From assembly GCA_965215035.1 (NCBI GenBank), contig OZ244040.1:2356001-2420000 (forward strand): 64,000 nt of DNA, written 5' to 3'. Of this stretch, positions 44,395-53,037 are shown piece after piece; position 1 is the stretch's first letter; each line of letters begins with the position of its first letter. Source of the stretch: Azophilus sp965215035 (GTDB lineage: Bacteria > Pseudomonadota > Gammaproteobacteria > Pseudomonadales > Azotimanducaceae). The notes beneath the pieces are model-generated. The model ran no database searches. It was given only the letters and a program-made list of their open reading frames with translations, and was not told the DNA's origin. The translations under genes were made by a program, and so were the position numbers.

Positions 44395-45584
44395 ACAACG
44401 CCCTCTTTACGCTGCTCAGCCAGGATTGGGCGGGGCTGGCGATTGCGCTGGCCGTGGCGCTCGCCGGCGGCGCACTCTGGTTCTGGGGGCACCGCGCCGC
44501 CGGGCGTTGGCGGCGGCGGTCGGGGCTTGGCGTGCTGTTTGTCGCTGTGCTGCTGGTTGCCGGTTCGATCGTCCATATTGTGCGCACTGGCGCGGCCCGG
44601 GCCGATCATCCGCCGCCGGGTGAACTCGTGGATATCGGTGGCTATCGAATCCATATCCTTGCGGAAGGTGAGGCCCGGGGCAAGCCAACGGTGGTCTGGC
44701 TACCGGGCGGGCACGGTGCCGGGCTCTATCTCCACCATCTACACGAGGCGCTCGGCAAGGAAGCGCGGTCGGTGCTGATCGACCGGCCGGGTGCGGGTTG
44801 GAGCGATGCCGGTCCCTTTCCGCGCTCCACCGCCTTGGAGGCCGAAGAGATCGTCGCGGTACTGGAACACGCGGGTGAGCGGCCGCCCTTTGTTCTGGCC
44901 GGGCATTCCTTCGGCGGCCTGTTGGCCGCCAACGTGGCAAGGCGTTATCCAGAGTTGGTGGCCGGCCTCGTGCTGCTGGATCCGACACCGCCGGACACCA
45001 TCATCTATGGGCCGTACAACCCGGTACTCAGCGGCATGAGCGTCGGTCTTGTAATGAGCGCGGTGGTTAACCTGTTTGGGATTGGCGAGGCAATGCTGGC
45101 CGACGCGTCGAGCGCCGGGGCCGACCCAGAGGCGGCACGCATCCTGCGTCTCATGGAGGAACGCCTCGGGTCCGAGTTGCTCGCATCGCTGCGGGCGGTC
45201 GAGTCCGGCACCCGTGCGCGCATTGCCACGGCCTCGATCTTCCGGGAACTCTCTCCCGAAGGGATGGCGTCGAGCGGATGGGACACGGTGGTCTACGACG
45301 GCGATCTGGGCGACCTGCCGCTCTATCTGGTCACGCCGGGCGACATGGCGGATTCCGAGTCCTTCATCAGAAGCATGGTGGAGGCCAATGCCGCCGCCGG
45401 GCAGCAGGAATTCGAAGAGCGCCTGCGCCGTTTCTATCGGCTGACGCGGCAACGCTACCTGTGGGCGTCGAGCCGATCCGAGCGTATCGTCACGCCCGCC
45501 GGGACGGGCCACAACTTCCCGTACGAAACCCCTGAATTCATCATCGACGTGATCCGCCGGGTACTCGCCGAAACCACCCCGTAG
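44391..45584 (+). CDS. Membrane-anchored alpha/beta hydrolase
   Basis: 397 aa. Two hydrophobic segments in the first 70 residues anchor the protein. The catalytic domain has VVWLPGGHGAG (oxyanion region), LIDRPGAGWSDAG, the nucleophile elbow LAGHSFGGLLAANVARRYPE, and the catalytic His in GTGHNFPYETPE. This is the HGGxxx/alpha-beta fold family 6 type, an esterase or lipase-like enzyme of unknown substrate. It is coupled to the preceding small exported protein, which may be its partner or chaperone. Confidence 0.88.
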   Translation: MNNALFTLLSQDWAGLAIALAVALAGGALWFWGHRAAGRWRRRSGLGVLFVAVLLVAGSIVHIVRTGAARADHPPPGELVDIGGYRIHILAEGEARGKPTVVWLPGGHGAGLYLHHLHEALGKEARSVLIDRPGAGWSDAGPFPRSTALEAEEIVAVLEHAGERPPFVLAGHSFGGLLAANVARRYPELVAGLVLLDPTPPDTIIYGPYNPVLSGMSVGLVMSAVVNLFGIGEAMLADASSAGADPEAARILRLMEERLGSELLASLRAVESGTRARIATASIFRELSPEGMASSGWDTVVYDGDLGDLPLYLVTPGDMADSESFIRSMVEANAAAGQQEFEERLRRFYRLTRQRYLWASSRSERIVTPAGTGHNFPYETPEFIIDVIRRVLAETTP

Positions 45585-45595
45585 CCGGAGATGCC

Positions 45596-45706
45596 CTGAT
45601 TCAGGCCAAGCGAGCCAGCCGCCCGCCGCAATAACTCAAATGACCCGGAGCAGGGCAACCCGAACAGGCTGATCCAGGCCAAGCGAGCCGGCCACCCGCC
45701 GCAATA
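45596..45706. repeat. Pair of 38-bp direct repeats
   Basis: CTGATTCAGGCCAAGCGAGC and the following 18 bases (45596-45633) recur at 45669-45706 with three mismatches. They lie between the alpha/beta hydrolase stop and the decayed amidohydrolase. They may mark a deletion or insertion endpoint. Confidence 0.7.
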
Positions 45707-45712
45707 AGCTGC

Positions 45713-46325
45713 TCATACTTGCGCCTCCCGCAGCCGGTTGCGGTGGAATTCGCCGCCCTTCATCACCACGGGGATGCCGGCGCCATCGTTCTCCAGCACC
45801 TTCAGGTCGTCCAGTGGATTGCCATCCACCACCAGCAGGTCGGCGTAGGCGCCTGCGATGATCTCGCCGATGTCGCCCTTGGCATGGAGTATCTCCGCGT
45901 TCATGCCCGTGGCTTGGTGCAGTATCTCGAAGTTGCTGAATACCGGTTTGCGCAGGCCGAACTCGATGCACTGCATTTTCTGTAGCGGCGCACCGATCAG
46001 GTCGGTACCGAAGCCGACCCGAACGCCCGCCATCTTCATATGGTGGAGCCGGTCGATGGCTTCGTCCTTGACCAGATCGAGCTTGGCGAGCGACTCCTTC
46101 GGGTAACCGAGTTCCTTTTACCAGGTCGTCGTCATGGGGGTGATGATGGTGTTGGTGGCGCATGTCCAGGTGGCCGCCGGTCTGGCTGAGCGCCCGGCCA
46201 CAGAAGTAAAGCCTGGGCGCTTGGATGAGGCCCTGCTGGATGGCCATCCACAGGCCGAAATCGGCCCCGGCGGTATCGCGCACGGAGGTGAAGCCGCGGA
46301 TGATCTGCCAAGGGGTCTTATGGCG
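45713..46325 (-). pseudogene. Decayed amidohydrolase
   Basis: The minus strand first reads GFTSVRDTAGADFGLWMAIQ and onward to GRALSQTGGHLDMRHQHHHH. A frameshift near 46110 follows, and the frame resumes as ESLAKLDLVKDEAIDRLHHM, then GFGTDLIGAPLQKM and AYADLLVVDGNPLDD to the stop. Compared with the intact paralogue at 20184, the first third and the central metal-binding portion (about 130 residues) are missing. It is therefore truncated, internally deleted and frameshifted. It is not expected to make an enzyme. Confidence 0.85.
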
Positions 46326-46363
46326 GAGTGGGCGCAGCTACGCAAGATTGACGCGATGCGGGC

Positions 46364-46960
46364 TCATTCCGCCCCTTCCACCAGCCTCTTGAGGCCGTTC
46401 AGTTCCTCCTGGAACCGGGTGCGGTTGGCCTGCAGGTAGGCATCCCGGTCGATGGGCGGCTGGCCCGGTGGCGCCTGCTGCTGGGTGTAGACATGGTAGG
46501 CGACGCGGGTGCCCCCGGCTGTTGCCGTCAGTTCCCAGGAGGCGAAGCCGATCAGGGTGCCATCCAGGGCATTCAGGCGGATCGTGCGTCGGGCAGGGGC
46601 ATCGAATTCCACGTTGATGACGTGGAACAGGGCGGTGTTCGGGTCTTCGGGCATCACCGCCTTGAAGCGGTGCCCATTGCCGTTGACGGGCACCAGTTGC
46701 GCACCCGCCTTCCAGTCGCCGGGGTCCACGATATGTGGCCAGATGCGCTCCGGCGGGGCGGCGATGGTGACGGCGTTGTGGGTCACTAGGCTTAGGTCGG
46801 CCGGAGTTTCTGCGGCGGTCTCCGCGATGGCCGGCCCGGCCGCAAACACGCACAGGCAGGCCAGGGCCAACCAGGTGGCCGCCCGGCTAGCCGGTGCGGT
46901 GTGCGGGCTGGGTTGGCCGTTCCGGCCGCCGCGGATTGGTGCATTGGTGACTGGGAGCAT
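46364..46960 (-). CDS. Exported SRPBCC family protein
   Basis: 198 aa. A signal sequence-like stretch (ATWLALACLCVFAAGPAIA) follows a 28-residue N-terminal extension, so the true start may be later. The mature part has the START/SRPBCC pattern NAVTIAAPPERIWPHIVDPG, then strands and a C-terminal helix (YLQANRTRFQEELNGLKRL). Such proteins bind hydrophobic ligands in a deep cavity. It lies between two pseudogenes, yet its own frame is intact. Its partner is unknown. Confidence 0.78.
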   Translation of the reverse strand: MLPVTNAPIRGGRNGQPSPHTAPASRAATWLALACLCVFAAGPAIAETAAETPADLSLVTHNAVTIAAPPERIWPHIVDPGDWKAGAQLVPVNGNGHRFKAVMPEDPNTALFHVINVEFDAPARRTIRLNALDGTLIGFASWELTATAGGTRVAYHVYTQQQAPPGQPPIDRDAYLQANRTRFQEELNGLKRLVEGAE

Positions 46961-47017
46961 GTCAATTGCCTCTTGAGTGGTTGGAAAGGGATGCTGGCAA
47001 CGGGTGGTGGCGGTATC

Positions 47018-48367
47018 TCACCGGCGGGGTGCCGCACCGTTGGCGACCTGGACGTCGCGGGGTGGTGCCACGCCAAGCAGGTTCCGCACAAAATAGTCCC
47101 AGGTGCGCTGTACGACATAGCCTTCCGCGCTCCGGTCTGCGCATCGTGCAGGTACAGGTGCCCCCAGCCGTCGCGGTCGGCGTACCAGATCACCTCGTCG
47201 CCGTCGCCGAGCAGGCGGATGTTGGGGCGGTTGTACATCAGGGTTGGTTTCGACCCGGGTTGCGCTGGTTTCCCGAATCACCGTCGATGTCTTGCCACTG
47301 GCGAGGTCCACGCGGATCAGGCCCCCGGATTGCGCATCGGTGGTGGTGACCACCATGAAAGCTTGGCTGCGTTCCTCGCTCCAGCCGAGCACGCCGGCAT
47401 TGAGCAGGCTGTTCACCCCGTGGCCTGCGGGCAGTTCGATGCGGACGCTAGTACCGCTCGCGGCATCGATGGCGAAGAAATCCATCCGCATCTCGCCCGC
47501 ATCGCCCACGATGGGCATGCGCAGGTTGTGCACCACCGGTCGGCGCGACCCATCCGCGGGCACCCATTCAACGAACGGCATAGCCGCCACCTCCCGTTCA
47601 TCGATACGCGGCGCGATCAGGTAGCGGCTGTCGGGAGACCAGGCGGTCATGTAGGGCGGCAGCGGCCAGTCCATCTTTTTGCGCGGGATGGTGATGAGCG
47701 AGGTGTCGGGCCATTTGCCCCAGGAGATCCAGGGCGCGCCGTCGCTGGTCAGTTGGTGTTCCGCGCCCCTTTCCAGGTCTTTGAGATAGAGGTTGTGCTC
47801 CCGTGCGAACAGGGCGAGCCGTCCATCCGGCGAGATCAGCCAGTCTCTCGGTGCCGGCTCGACGGGCTGGGCGGCGGCGCAGCCTACCGGTTGCAGGGTG
47901 CAGCGCACCCGCGGCGATTCGCTAGCGGTGGGCACCGAGGCTTCCAGCGTCGACAGATCGTCGGCAATGGTGATGGCATCGAGCGCCAGCCGGTCCGCCT
48001 CTAGCAGTGTCTCGGGAGCGAGCGAGGCGTTGATGGCCTGGGCGAGGGCACCGTGGTCGAAGGCGCGGGTTTTCTCGCCCGTCGATGGGTCGAAGACCAC
48101 GAATTCATGGCCGTGGTCGGTATCCCGCCGGTACCAGAAGCGGCCGGAATCGCCCAGCCAGTGCGGCTCGACATCCATGTTTTTCACCAGCCCCACCACA
48201 TTCCCTTCCAGCAGCGCCGCCGCCGCCAGATAGTCTTCGGCCGCCAGGGGGGCGGCTACGGCCGGTGCCGGGGTCTGCTGTTCGGGCACGGCGCATGCGG
48301 CAAGGGCGAGAACGCAGATGGTTGCCGACAAAGGGGTTCGGGCGGGCGCGGGGTTGCGATATGGCAT
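47018..48367 (-). pseudogene. S9 peptidase pseudogene lacking its catalytic domain
   Basis: The ATG at 48367 opens a lipoprotein-type N-terminus (SATICVLALAACAVPEQQ) and a DPP-IV-like propeller (EPHWLGDSGRFWYRRDTD, TAWSPDSRYLIAPR). Near 47240 the frame shifts; the original continues as YNRPNIRLLGDGDEVIWYAD, RDGWGHLYLHDAQTGA. It then joins directly to EGYVVQRTWDYFVRNLLGV, the C-terminal end of the family. The whole Ser-Asp-His domain (about 270 residues, compare the gene at 10147) has been deleted. It cannot be an active peptidase. Confidence 0.85.
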
Positions 48368-48479
48368 CGGCCTTGTTTCCTCTTTCGATCTGGAAAGCTG
48401 CGCGAAGCCCGGTGGCAGCGCGGTGCAGCGCATGTTGTAGAAGACGCATTCCCATGCGGCCGGCCACACCCTGGTTGCC

Positions 48480-48576
48480 GCCGCAGGATGCCGGTTGCCG
48501 CGCCAGAATTTGTTCTGGTTGTCGAGGTCGGCGAACAAGTACCGCCGCTTAACTGCCGCAGGATGCCGGTTGCCGC
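48480..48576. repeat. 22-bp direct repeat pair
   Basis: A perfect 22-bp unit containing GCAGGATGCCGGTTGCCG is present at 48480-48501 and 48555-48576. It lies in the 48368-48880 stretch, which is otherwise without a recognised gene and is upstream of the S9 pseudogene. Confidence 0.7.
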
Positions 48577-48788
48577 TGTAGTCGCGATGCGTCAAGTCGC
48601 AAGAACTCGTTTTCTATACTAGCCTCATGTACCTGGAACGGATTGTTCACTGGACGCTGCAGGAAATCGATGCGCCACGGATGGTGTTGTTTACCCGCGA
48701 TTCCAATGGTGCGCCGGCGGCTTGATCGGCTATTGAAGTTCGCGGGGGCAAGGAAGTTGATTGGTCGAAGTCAGGCCACCAGTGGTGG

Positions 48789-48867
48789 TGTATCAGTTTG
48801 CATCTGGGTATCGAGCAAGGGCGCGGCGCACAGGTGATTCGGCAGGGCCGGGATGCAAACTGATACA
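48789..48867. repeat. 79-bp element with perfect 16-bp terminal inverted repeats
   Basis: TGTATCAGTTTGCATC (48789-48804) and GATGCAAACTGATACA (48852-48867) are exact reverse complements, 47 bases apart. GGTGGTG outside the left arm and CCCCACC outside the right are also loosely complementary. It could be a tiny miniature element or a stem-loop. No second copy is seen in the window. Confidence 0.7.
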
Positions 48868-48880
48868 CTGCCCCACCAGT

Positions 48881-49204
48881 ATGCCCAGCATGTCGGATGT
48901 GCGCAGACTAGCAGTTGCCGCAGCGCTCGTAGAAGCGATCTCGCGACTCGATGCCGAGGGATTGCGTGCATAGCGTCACGACGACATTGCGATGGCACCG
49001 GCTTACGCCTCCGGGCGCACCTCTCGTGGCGCCATTGGTGTGGATAGGGTGATAGAGGCCGTGTGCGCTTTACCCGAGATGTTTCGAAAGTTCCGGTTCA
49101 ATGTCCATGAACAGTATTGGTGCCCGGAGCGAGACGGGGTGATACTCGAAGCCATGAGCATGGGGGTTTTGACATCCGGGCGGCATGGATGGATTCCGTG
49201 TTGA
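48881..49204 (+). pseudogene. SnoaL-like protein pseudogene
   Basis: The frame opens at ATG 48881 (MPSMSDVRRLAVAAALVEAI), meets an in-frame TAG at 48971, and continues in the same frame: RHDDIAMAPAYASGRTSRGA, IEAVCALPEMFRKFRFNVHE, YWCPERDGVILEAMSMGV. This parallels the intact SnoaL-like gene at 54932 (HEDIVMEAPYQAFHAGPMRR, VPNVFERFKLNIHELYDCPE, EQTSMGV). The C-terminal third is missing. It is a relic of a paralogue at the left edge of the catabolic block. Confidence 0.75.
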
Positions 49205-49218
49205 TCGAGGCGCCTCAT

Positions 49219-49968
49219 ATGAACGGCCTACAAGGAAAAACCGCGCTCATCACCGGCGGTGGAACCGGCATTGGACGGGCCACGGCACAACTGTTGGCGG
49301 CGGCGGGTTGCCAAGTGCTTATCGGCGGTCGCCGGGAACAACCGTTGCGGAAGGTCTCGGATAGTTCCGCCGGCAGCATTGATTGGATGCGGATGGATGT
49401 GGCGGAAGCCGGCGACCGGGAGCGGGTGCTGGCGGAGGTGAACAGAGCCTTCGGGCGACTGGACATACTAATCAACAATGCGGCCGCCTCCGTAACCGCT
49501 GATTTCCGCGACCAGAACCCGAAGCAGATTCGCAGTCAGGTCGAAGTGAATCTGCTGGCGCCCATGCTGCTTATCCACGAGGCGCTGCCGCTGCTGGCAG
49601 ATGGTGCCAGTATTGTCAACGTTACCTCGGCGGGGGCGCGTTACCAGGGGATGCCGCCCGCCGGGATGGCGCCCTATGCGGCGTCGAAGGCGGGCTTGAA
49701 CCAGTTGACACGCGTACTGGCCACGGAGCTGGGTCCAAAGGGCATTCGCGTCAACGCCGTGGCGCCGGGTTTGACGGATACGGAAATTGCGGCCGCGGCG
49801 GTGAGCAACAAGGAGTACAGCGCCGCGCTTGTGCAGATCACCCCGCTGGGGCGGGTGGGGCAACCCCTGGACGTTGCGCGGGTCATCGTTTTTCTGGTTA
49901 GCGATGCGGCTGCCTGGGTCACGGGCCAGGTGGTCGATGCCAGCGGCGGATTCTGGCTGGCCGCCTGA
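49219..49968 (+). CDS. SDR family oxidoreductase
   Basis: 249 aa from ATG 49219. Classical short-chain dehydrogenase: cofactor motif TGGGTGIG at residues 12-19 with an Arg pair (GGRREQP) suggesting NADP(H), DILINNAAAS, the catalytic Ser in VTSAGARY, YAASK for Tyr and Lys, and the C-terminal VTGQVVDASGGFWL. Its TGA overlaps the sulfotransferase ATG (TGATG). It oxidises or reduces a hydroxyl or keto group of the substrate handled by this cluster. Confidence 0.92.
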   Translation: MNGLQGKTALITGGGTGIGRATAQLLAAAGCQVLIGGRREQPLRKVSDSSAGSIDWMRMDVAEAGDRERVLAEVNRAFGRLDILINNAAASVTADFRDQNPKQIRSQVEVNLLAPMLLIHEALPLLADGASIVNVTSAGARYQGMPPAGMAPYAASKAGLNQLTRVLATELGPKGIRVNAVAPGLTDTEIAAAAVSNKEYSAALVQITPLGRVGQPLDVARVIVFLVSDAAAWVTGQVVDASGGFWLAA

Positions 49969-51128
49969 TGGAGGCCGCCTACGAACTTGAGAGCGTGCTG
50001 GTCGCCGCTCGGGCCGAGGCGGGTCTTGACGACTTTGGCGATCTTGGCTTCACGGTGGCTTTAGCCAGGCTGCTTGAGAGTGCCAGGCGAGATCTGAGGT
50101 TTTCGGCCAAGGGGTTCATGGCCTTCCAGGCGAACATCCGCCGCTGGCTGGTCAACCGGCTGCGCTACATCGATGGGGTGAAAGCGAATCCCGGCATATT
50201 GGAAGAGGATGTCTCGGACCCGATCATTGTGCTCGGCATGCCGAGATCTGGAACCACCAAGATGCAGCGGCTGCTTTCGGCCGCGCCGGGAACCATCGCC
50301 CTGCCTCTTTGGATGGCGCAGAATCCGGCACCTTTCCCGGACGAGGAGCCGGGTAATCCGGCGGGACGCATCGCCCATGCCCGGGCTATTCAGGAAGCAC
50401 AGCGGGCGAACAACCCAGAATTCCTAGCCTCCCACGAAAGGACCGCGGAGGAGGCGGAGGAAGATTCCGACCTACTCCTGGTGGCCATCGACTACCTGAT
50501 GAATTTCATCATTCATCCCAGCGATGCGCTACTCGACTGGCTGCGCGAGCGCCCCCGCCTGCCCGCCTACGAAATGCAGTTCAAGCTGCTGCAATACCTG
50601 CAATGGCAACAGGGCGGCAGGCGGGGACGGCGCTGGGTACTGAAGAACCCTGGCCACATTGGCCAGTTGGATGCCCTGTCGACGGTCTACCCCAAGGCCA
50701 CGATCCTGCACCTGCACCGGAACCTGCGCACCGTACTGCCATCCTACTGCCAGTTGATCCGGGCCATCTACCGCGACCTCTTCGACGACTACGACCCCCG
50801 GCACATCGGCCGTCAGACCCTGGCCTACTGGGGGCCGGAATTCCGGCGCCATCGGGCGCAGCGGCAGGCGCTCCGCGACCGCCTAAACATCGTCGATGCA
50901 CCCTATGGGGCGGTGCTCGACGACGCTGTGCGATTGGCCGGCGCGGTCTTCGAACGCGCCGGCATGTCGATGACCGGGCGGATGGAAAGGGCGCTCAAGC
51001 GATGGCAGGCTGGAAACGCACAGCACAAGCACGGCAGGCCTTCCTATTCCATGCAGGAATTCGGGCTAGACGACGATGCGATACTGGCGGCATTCGGCAC
51101 ATTCGATGAAGTGGAGGATTGGGCATGA
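49968..51128 (+). CDS. Sulfotransferase family protein
   Basis: 386 aa. The PAPS 5'-phosphosulfate loop VLGMPRSGTTKMQRLL lies near residue 86, and the 3'-phosphate region VLKNPGHIGQLDALSTVYPK and ATILHLHRNLRTVLPSYCQL near 225-260. These are the marks of the bacterial sulfotransferase_3 group, which transfers sulfate from PAPS to a hydroxyl. Start and stop overlap the genes on either side (TGATG and ATGA). Sulfation within a catabolic operon may activate or detoxify a hydroxylated lipid or sterol-like compound; the acceptor is not known. Confidence 0.88.
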   Translation: MEAAYELESVLVAARAEAGLDDFGDLGFTVALARLLESARRDLRFSAKGFMAFQANIRRWLVNRLRYIDGVKANPGILEEDVSDPIIVLGMPRSGTTKMQRLLSAAPGTIALPLWMAQNPAPFPDEEPGNPAGRIAHARAIQEAQRANNPEFLASHERTAEEAEEDSDLLLVAIDYLMNFIIHPSDALLDWLRERPRLPAYEMQFKLLQYLQWQQGGRRGRRWVLKNPGHIGQLDALSTVYPKATILHLHRNLRTVLPSYCQLIRAIYRDLFDDYDPRHIGRQTLAYWGPEFRRHRAQRQALRDRLNIVDAPYGAVLDDAVRLAGAVFERAGMSMTGRMERALKRWQAGNAQHKHGRPSYSMQEFGLDDDAILAAFGTFDEVEDWA

Positions 51129-52324
51129 GCGCGGCGGACGACCGGACCCTTCCCGCCCCCATAGCCAGCCTGCTGGCTGACTGTACGAGTGCATTCACCG
51201 AAGCGGTCACCAATCTGTGCACAGGCCCGGCCGCCGACCATCCCCGCTATGCCCTGGAAGGTTTCCAACAGGCCGTGCGCCTCGCCAACGCCGGTCACCT
51301 CATGCACCTGGAAGCCGACCCCGCCTACCCACTCCTGGTCAAGATGCAGTCGCTGCAGCGCCAGTTCATGTCGCCATCGGCGGATGCCGTCTACCACCAG
51401 GCTCGTCTACATGGCGACTACAGCTACCGGCTGACCGGACAACGGGGGTCGGCGCATCTGTTCCAGATTGCCATCTATCGCGGCAGCAGTGCGCACTATC
51501 CGGATTTCGCACCGACCTGCCTGCGGGACAACCTCCAGGGCACGGTTCTTGCCGCCGGCAAGGAACTGGATCTGAAACTCGGCGCTGCGCCTGGTCTGGA
51601 GCTCGGTGATCGGTGGCTTCCGCTGCCCGAGGGCGAGTGCGAATTGCACATTCGGCAGTACTACTTGGACTGGCATACGGAGGAGCCCGCGCGATTGGTC
51701 CTCGAGCGGGATGGGGGCGAACATCCGCCGCCTCCCCTAGGCGCGGACGCCATCGCCGAACGGGTGCAACACCTGAACAGTTGGTTGCGCGTGCAATCGG
51801 CGCTGGGCCAACGCTATGTGCGGTCCATGCTGCAGACCGACCCGGAGATTCTGAAAGGAATCGACATCCCCGGCGCATTCGATGGAACCTGCTATATCAA
51901 CGGCCACTACCGCTGTGCGCCGGACCAGGCGGTGATCATGGAGGGCGAGGCGCCCGATGCCCCATATTGGGGCTTTCAGTTGAGTAATCTCGGCTGGGAG
52001 GGGCTGGACTACTACCAGCGGCAGACATCGCTGAACCGGCACCAGGCAGTGATCGACGACGACGGCCTGTTCCGGGCCGTCATCAGCCACCGGGATCCGG
52101 GTGTTGCGAACTGGCTCGATGCCGGGGGCCGGGAACTCGGCATCATCAATGGCCGGGCGTTCCGGGTAGCTAGGACACCGGAGTTCCGCCTCACCACCGT
52201 ACCCTTGGAACGGGTGCTCGATCATCTGCCACAGACCACCGCCCGGGTGAGCGGTCTGGAACGTACCCGGTCCCTGCGAGCCCGGTGGGCGTCGGTACAC
52301 CGGCGGATGTGCGGCGATCAATAG
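51125..52324 (+). CDS. DUF1214 domain-like protein
   Basis: 399 aa from ATG 51125 (ATGA overlap with the sulfotransferase). The second half reads YWGFQLSNLGWEGLDYYQRQ, HQAVIDDDGLFRAVISHRDP and GVANWLDAGGRELGIINGRA, matching the DUF1214 domain found in proteins of unknown role that often sit in steroid or lipid clusters. The N-terminal part is helical. No signal peptide is seen. Translational coupling to the SDR and sulfotransferase suggests the three work on one compound. Confidence 0.8.
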   Translation: MSAADDRTLPAPIASLLADCTSAFTEAVTNLCTGPAADHPRYALEGFQQAVRLANAGHLMHLEADPAYPLLVKMQSLQRQFMSPSADAVYHQARLHGDYSYRLTGQRGSAHLFQIAIYRGSSAHYPDFAPTCLRDNLQGTVLAAGKELDLKLGAAPGLELGDRWLPLPEGECELHIRQYYLDWHTEEPARLVLERDGGEHPPPPLGADAIAERVQHLNSWLRVQSALGQRYVRSMLQTDPEILKGIDIPGAFDGTCYINGHYRCAPDQAVIMEGEAPDAPYWGFQLSNLGWEGLDYYQRQTSLNRHQAVIDDDGLFRAVISHRDPGVANWLDAGGRELGIINGRAFRVARTPEFRLTTVPLERVLDHLPQTTARVSGLERTRSLRARWASVHRRMCGDQ

Positions 52325-52332
52325 GGGAAGGC

Positions 52333-52734
52333 ATGTACGACAACCTTGCACGCATGCGCGCCTTTCTGGACAGGTTCCAGGCGGGCGATTGGGAAGGTGC
52401 CTGCACCGAGTTCTGTCACCCCGATTTCGAGATCCGAGAGCCGCCCGGCTTGCCCCAAAGTGGTATCCATAGGGGGCAACGCGCATCCATCGAAGTGAGC
52501 CGGGTCTACCGTCGCCTCTGGGATGTCGAGGTCGGAGAGCAGTCGCTCTGGGCGGCCCAGGATGCCGATCTGGTGTTCTCCCGGTATGTGATGACGTGGA
52601 CCAGCAGGGCGACGGGCAAGACCCTGACCCAGCCGGTGGTGGAACTCAACCGGTTTCGAGACGGCAAGCTGGCCGGCATGGAGGTTTTCCTGTCGGACCC
52701 GATCGGCTTGATGGCGACGCTGGAGGAGGACTGA
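52333..52734 (+). CDS. SnoaL-like (NTF2 fold) protein
   Basis: 133 aa from ATG 52333 with GGGGAAGG upstream. The cone-shaped NTF2 fold is indicated by FLDRFQAGDWEGACTEFCHP, a central RVYRRLWDVEV strand pair and the ending VELNRFRDGKLAGMEVFLSD. Such proteins act as isomerases, cyclases or small hydrolases on hydrophobic ketones, or just bind them. It lies nine bases after the DUF1214-like gene, so it belongs to the same transcript. Confidence 0.85.
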   Translation: MYDNLARMRAFLDRFQAGDWEGACTEFCHPDFEIREPPGLPQSGIHRGQRASIEVSRVYRRLWDVEVGEQSLWAAQDADLVFSRYVMTWTSRATGKTLTQPVVELNRFRDGKLAGMEVFLSDPIGLMATLEED

Positions 52735-53037
52735 GAGAGCGGCGGCCCGGTTCGACGGCGGCAGGCCAATTCCGTTTGTGTTGAACGTCGGTGGGGAGAG
52801 CGAAGCCTCGCTGTCCGATGCCCCCGGCCCATGAGGGCAATGCGGACAGGACGATGGATGTGCCCCTGTCTGGCCGCGGGAGGAATTACTCAACACGCGT
52901 TGACTGTAAGAATGAGCGTGGATAATCTGCCATCCCGCACGGCGGATCGGGCACGTCAAGATGACGCCGCAGGTTCGGGGAGCGGGTATGAACTTGAAGC
53001 ATTCAACGAGTTTTTTCCGCGAAAAGAGGGGTAGAAA
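52735..53037. other. Spacer before the monooxygenase
   Basis: 303 bases without a credible gene on either strand. A rightward promoter for the monooxygenase is expected here, but no box is convincing. Confidence 0.4.

Noticed and set aside
46901..48004. 367-aa plus-strand open frame
   Set aside because: It is antisense to the S9 propeller pseudogene, whose minus-strand translation clearly matches the peptidase family.
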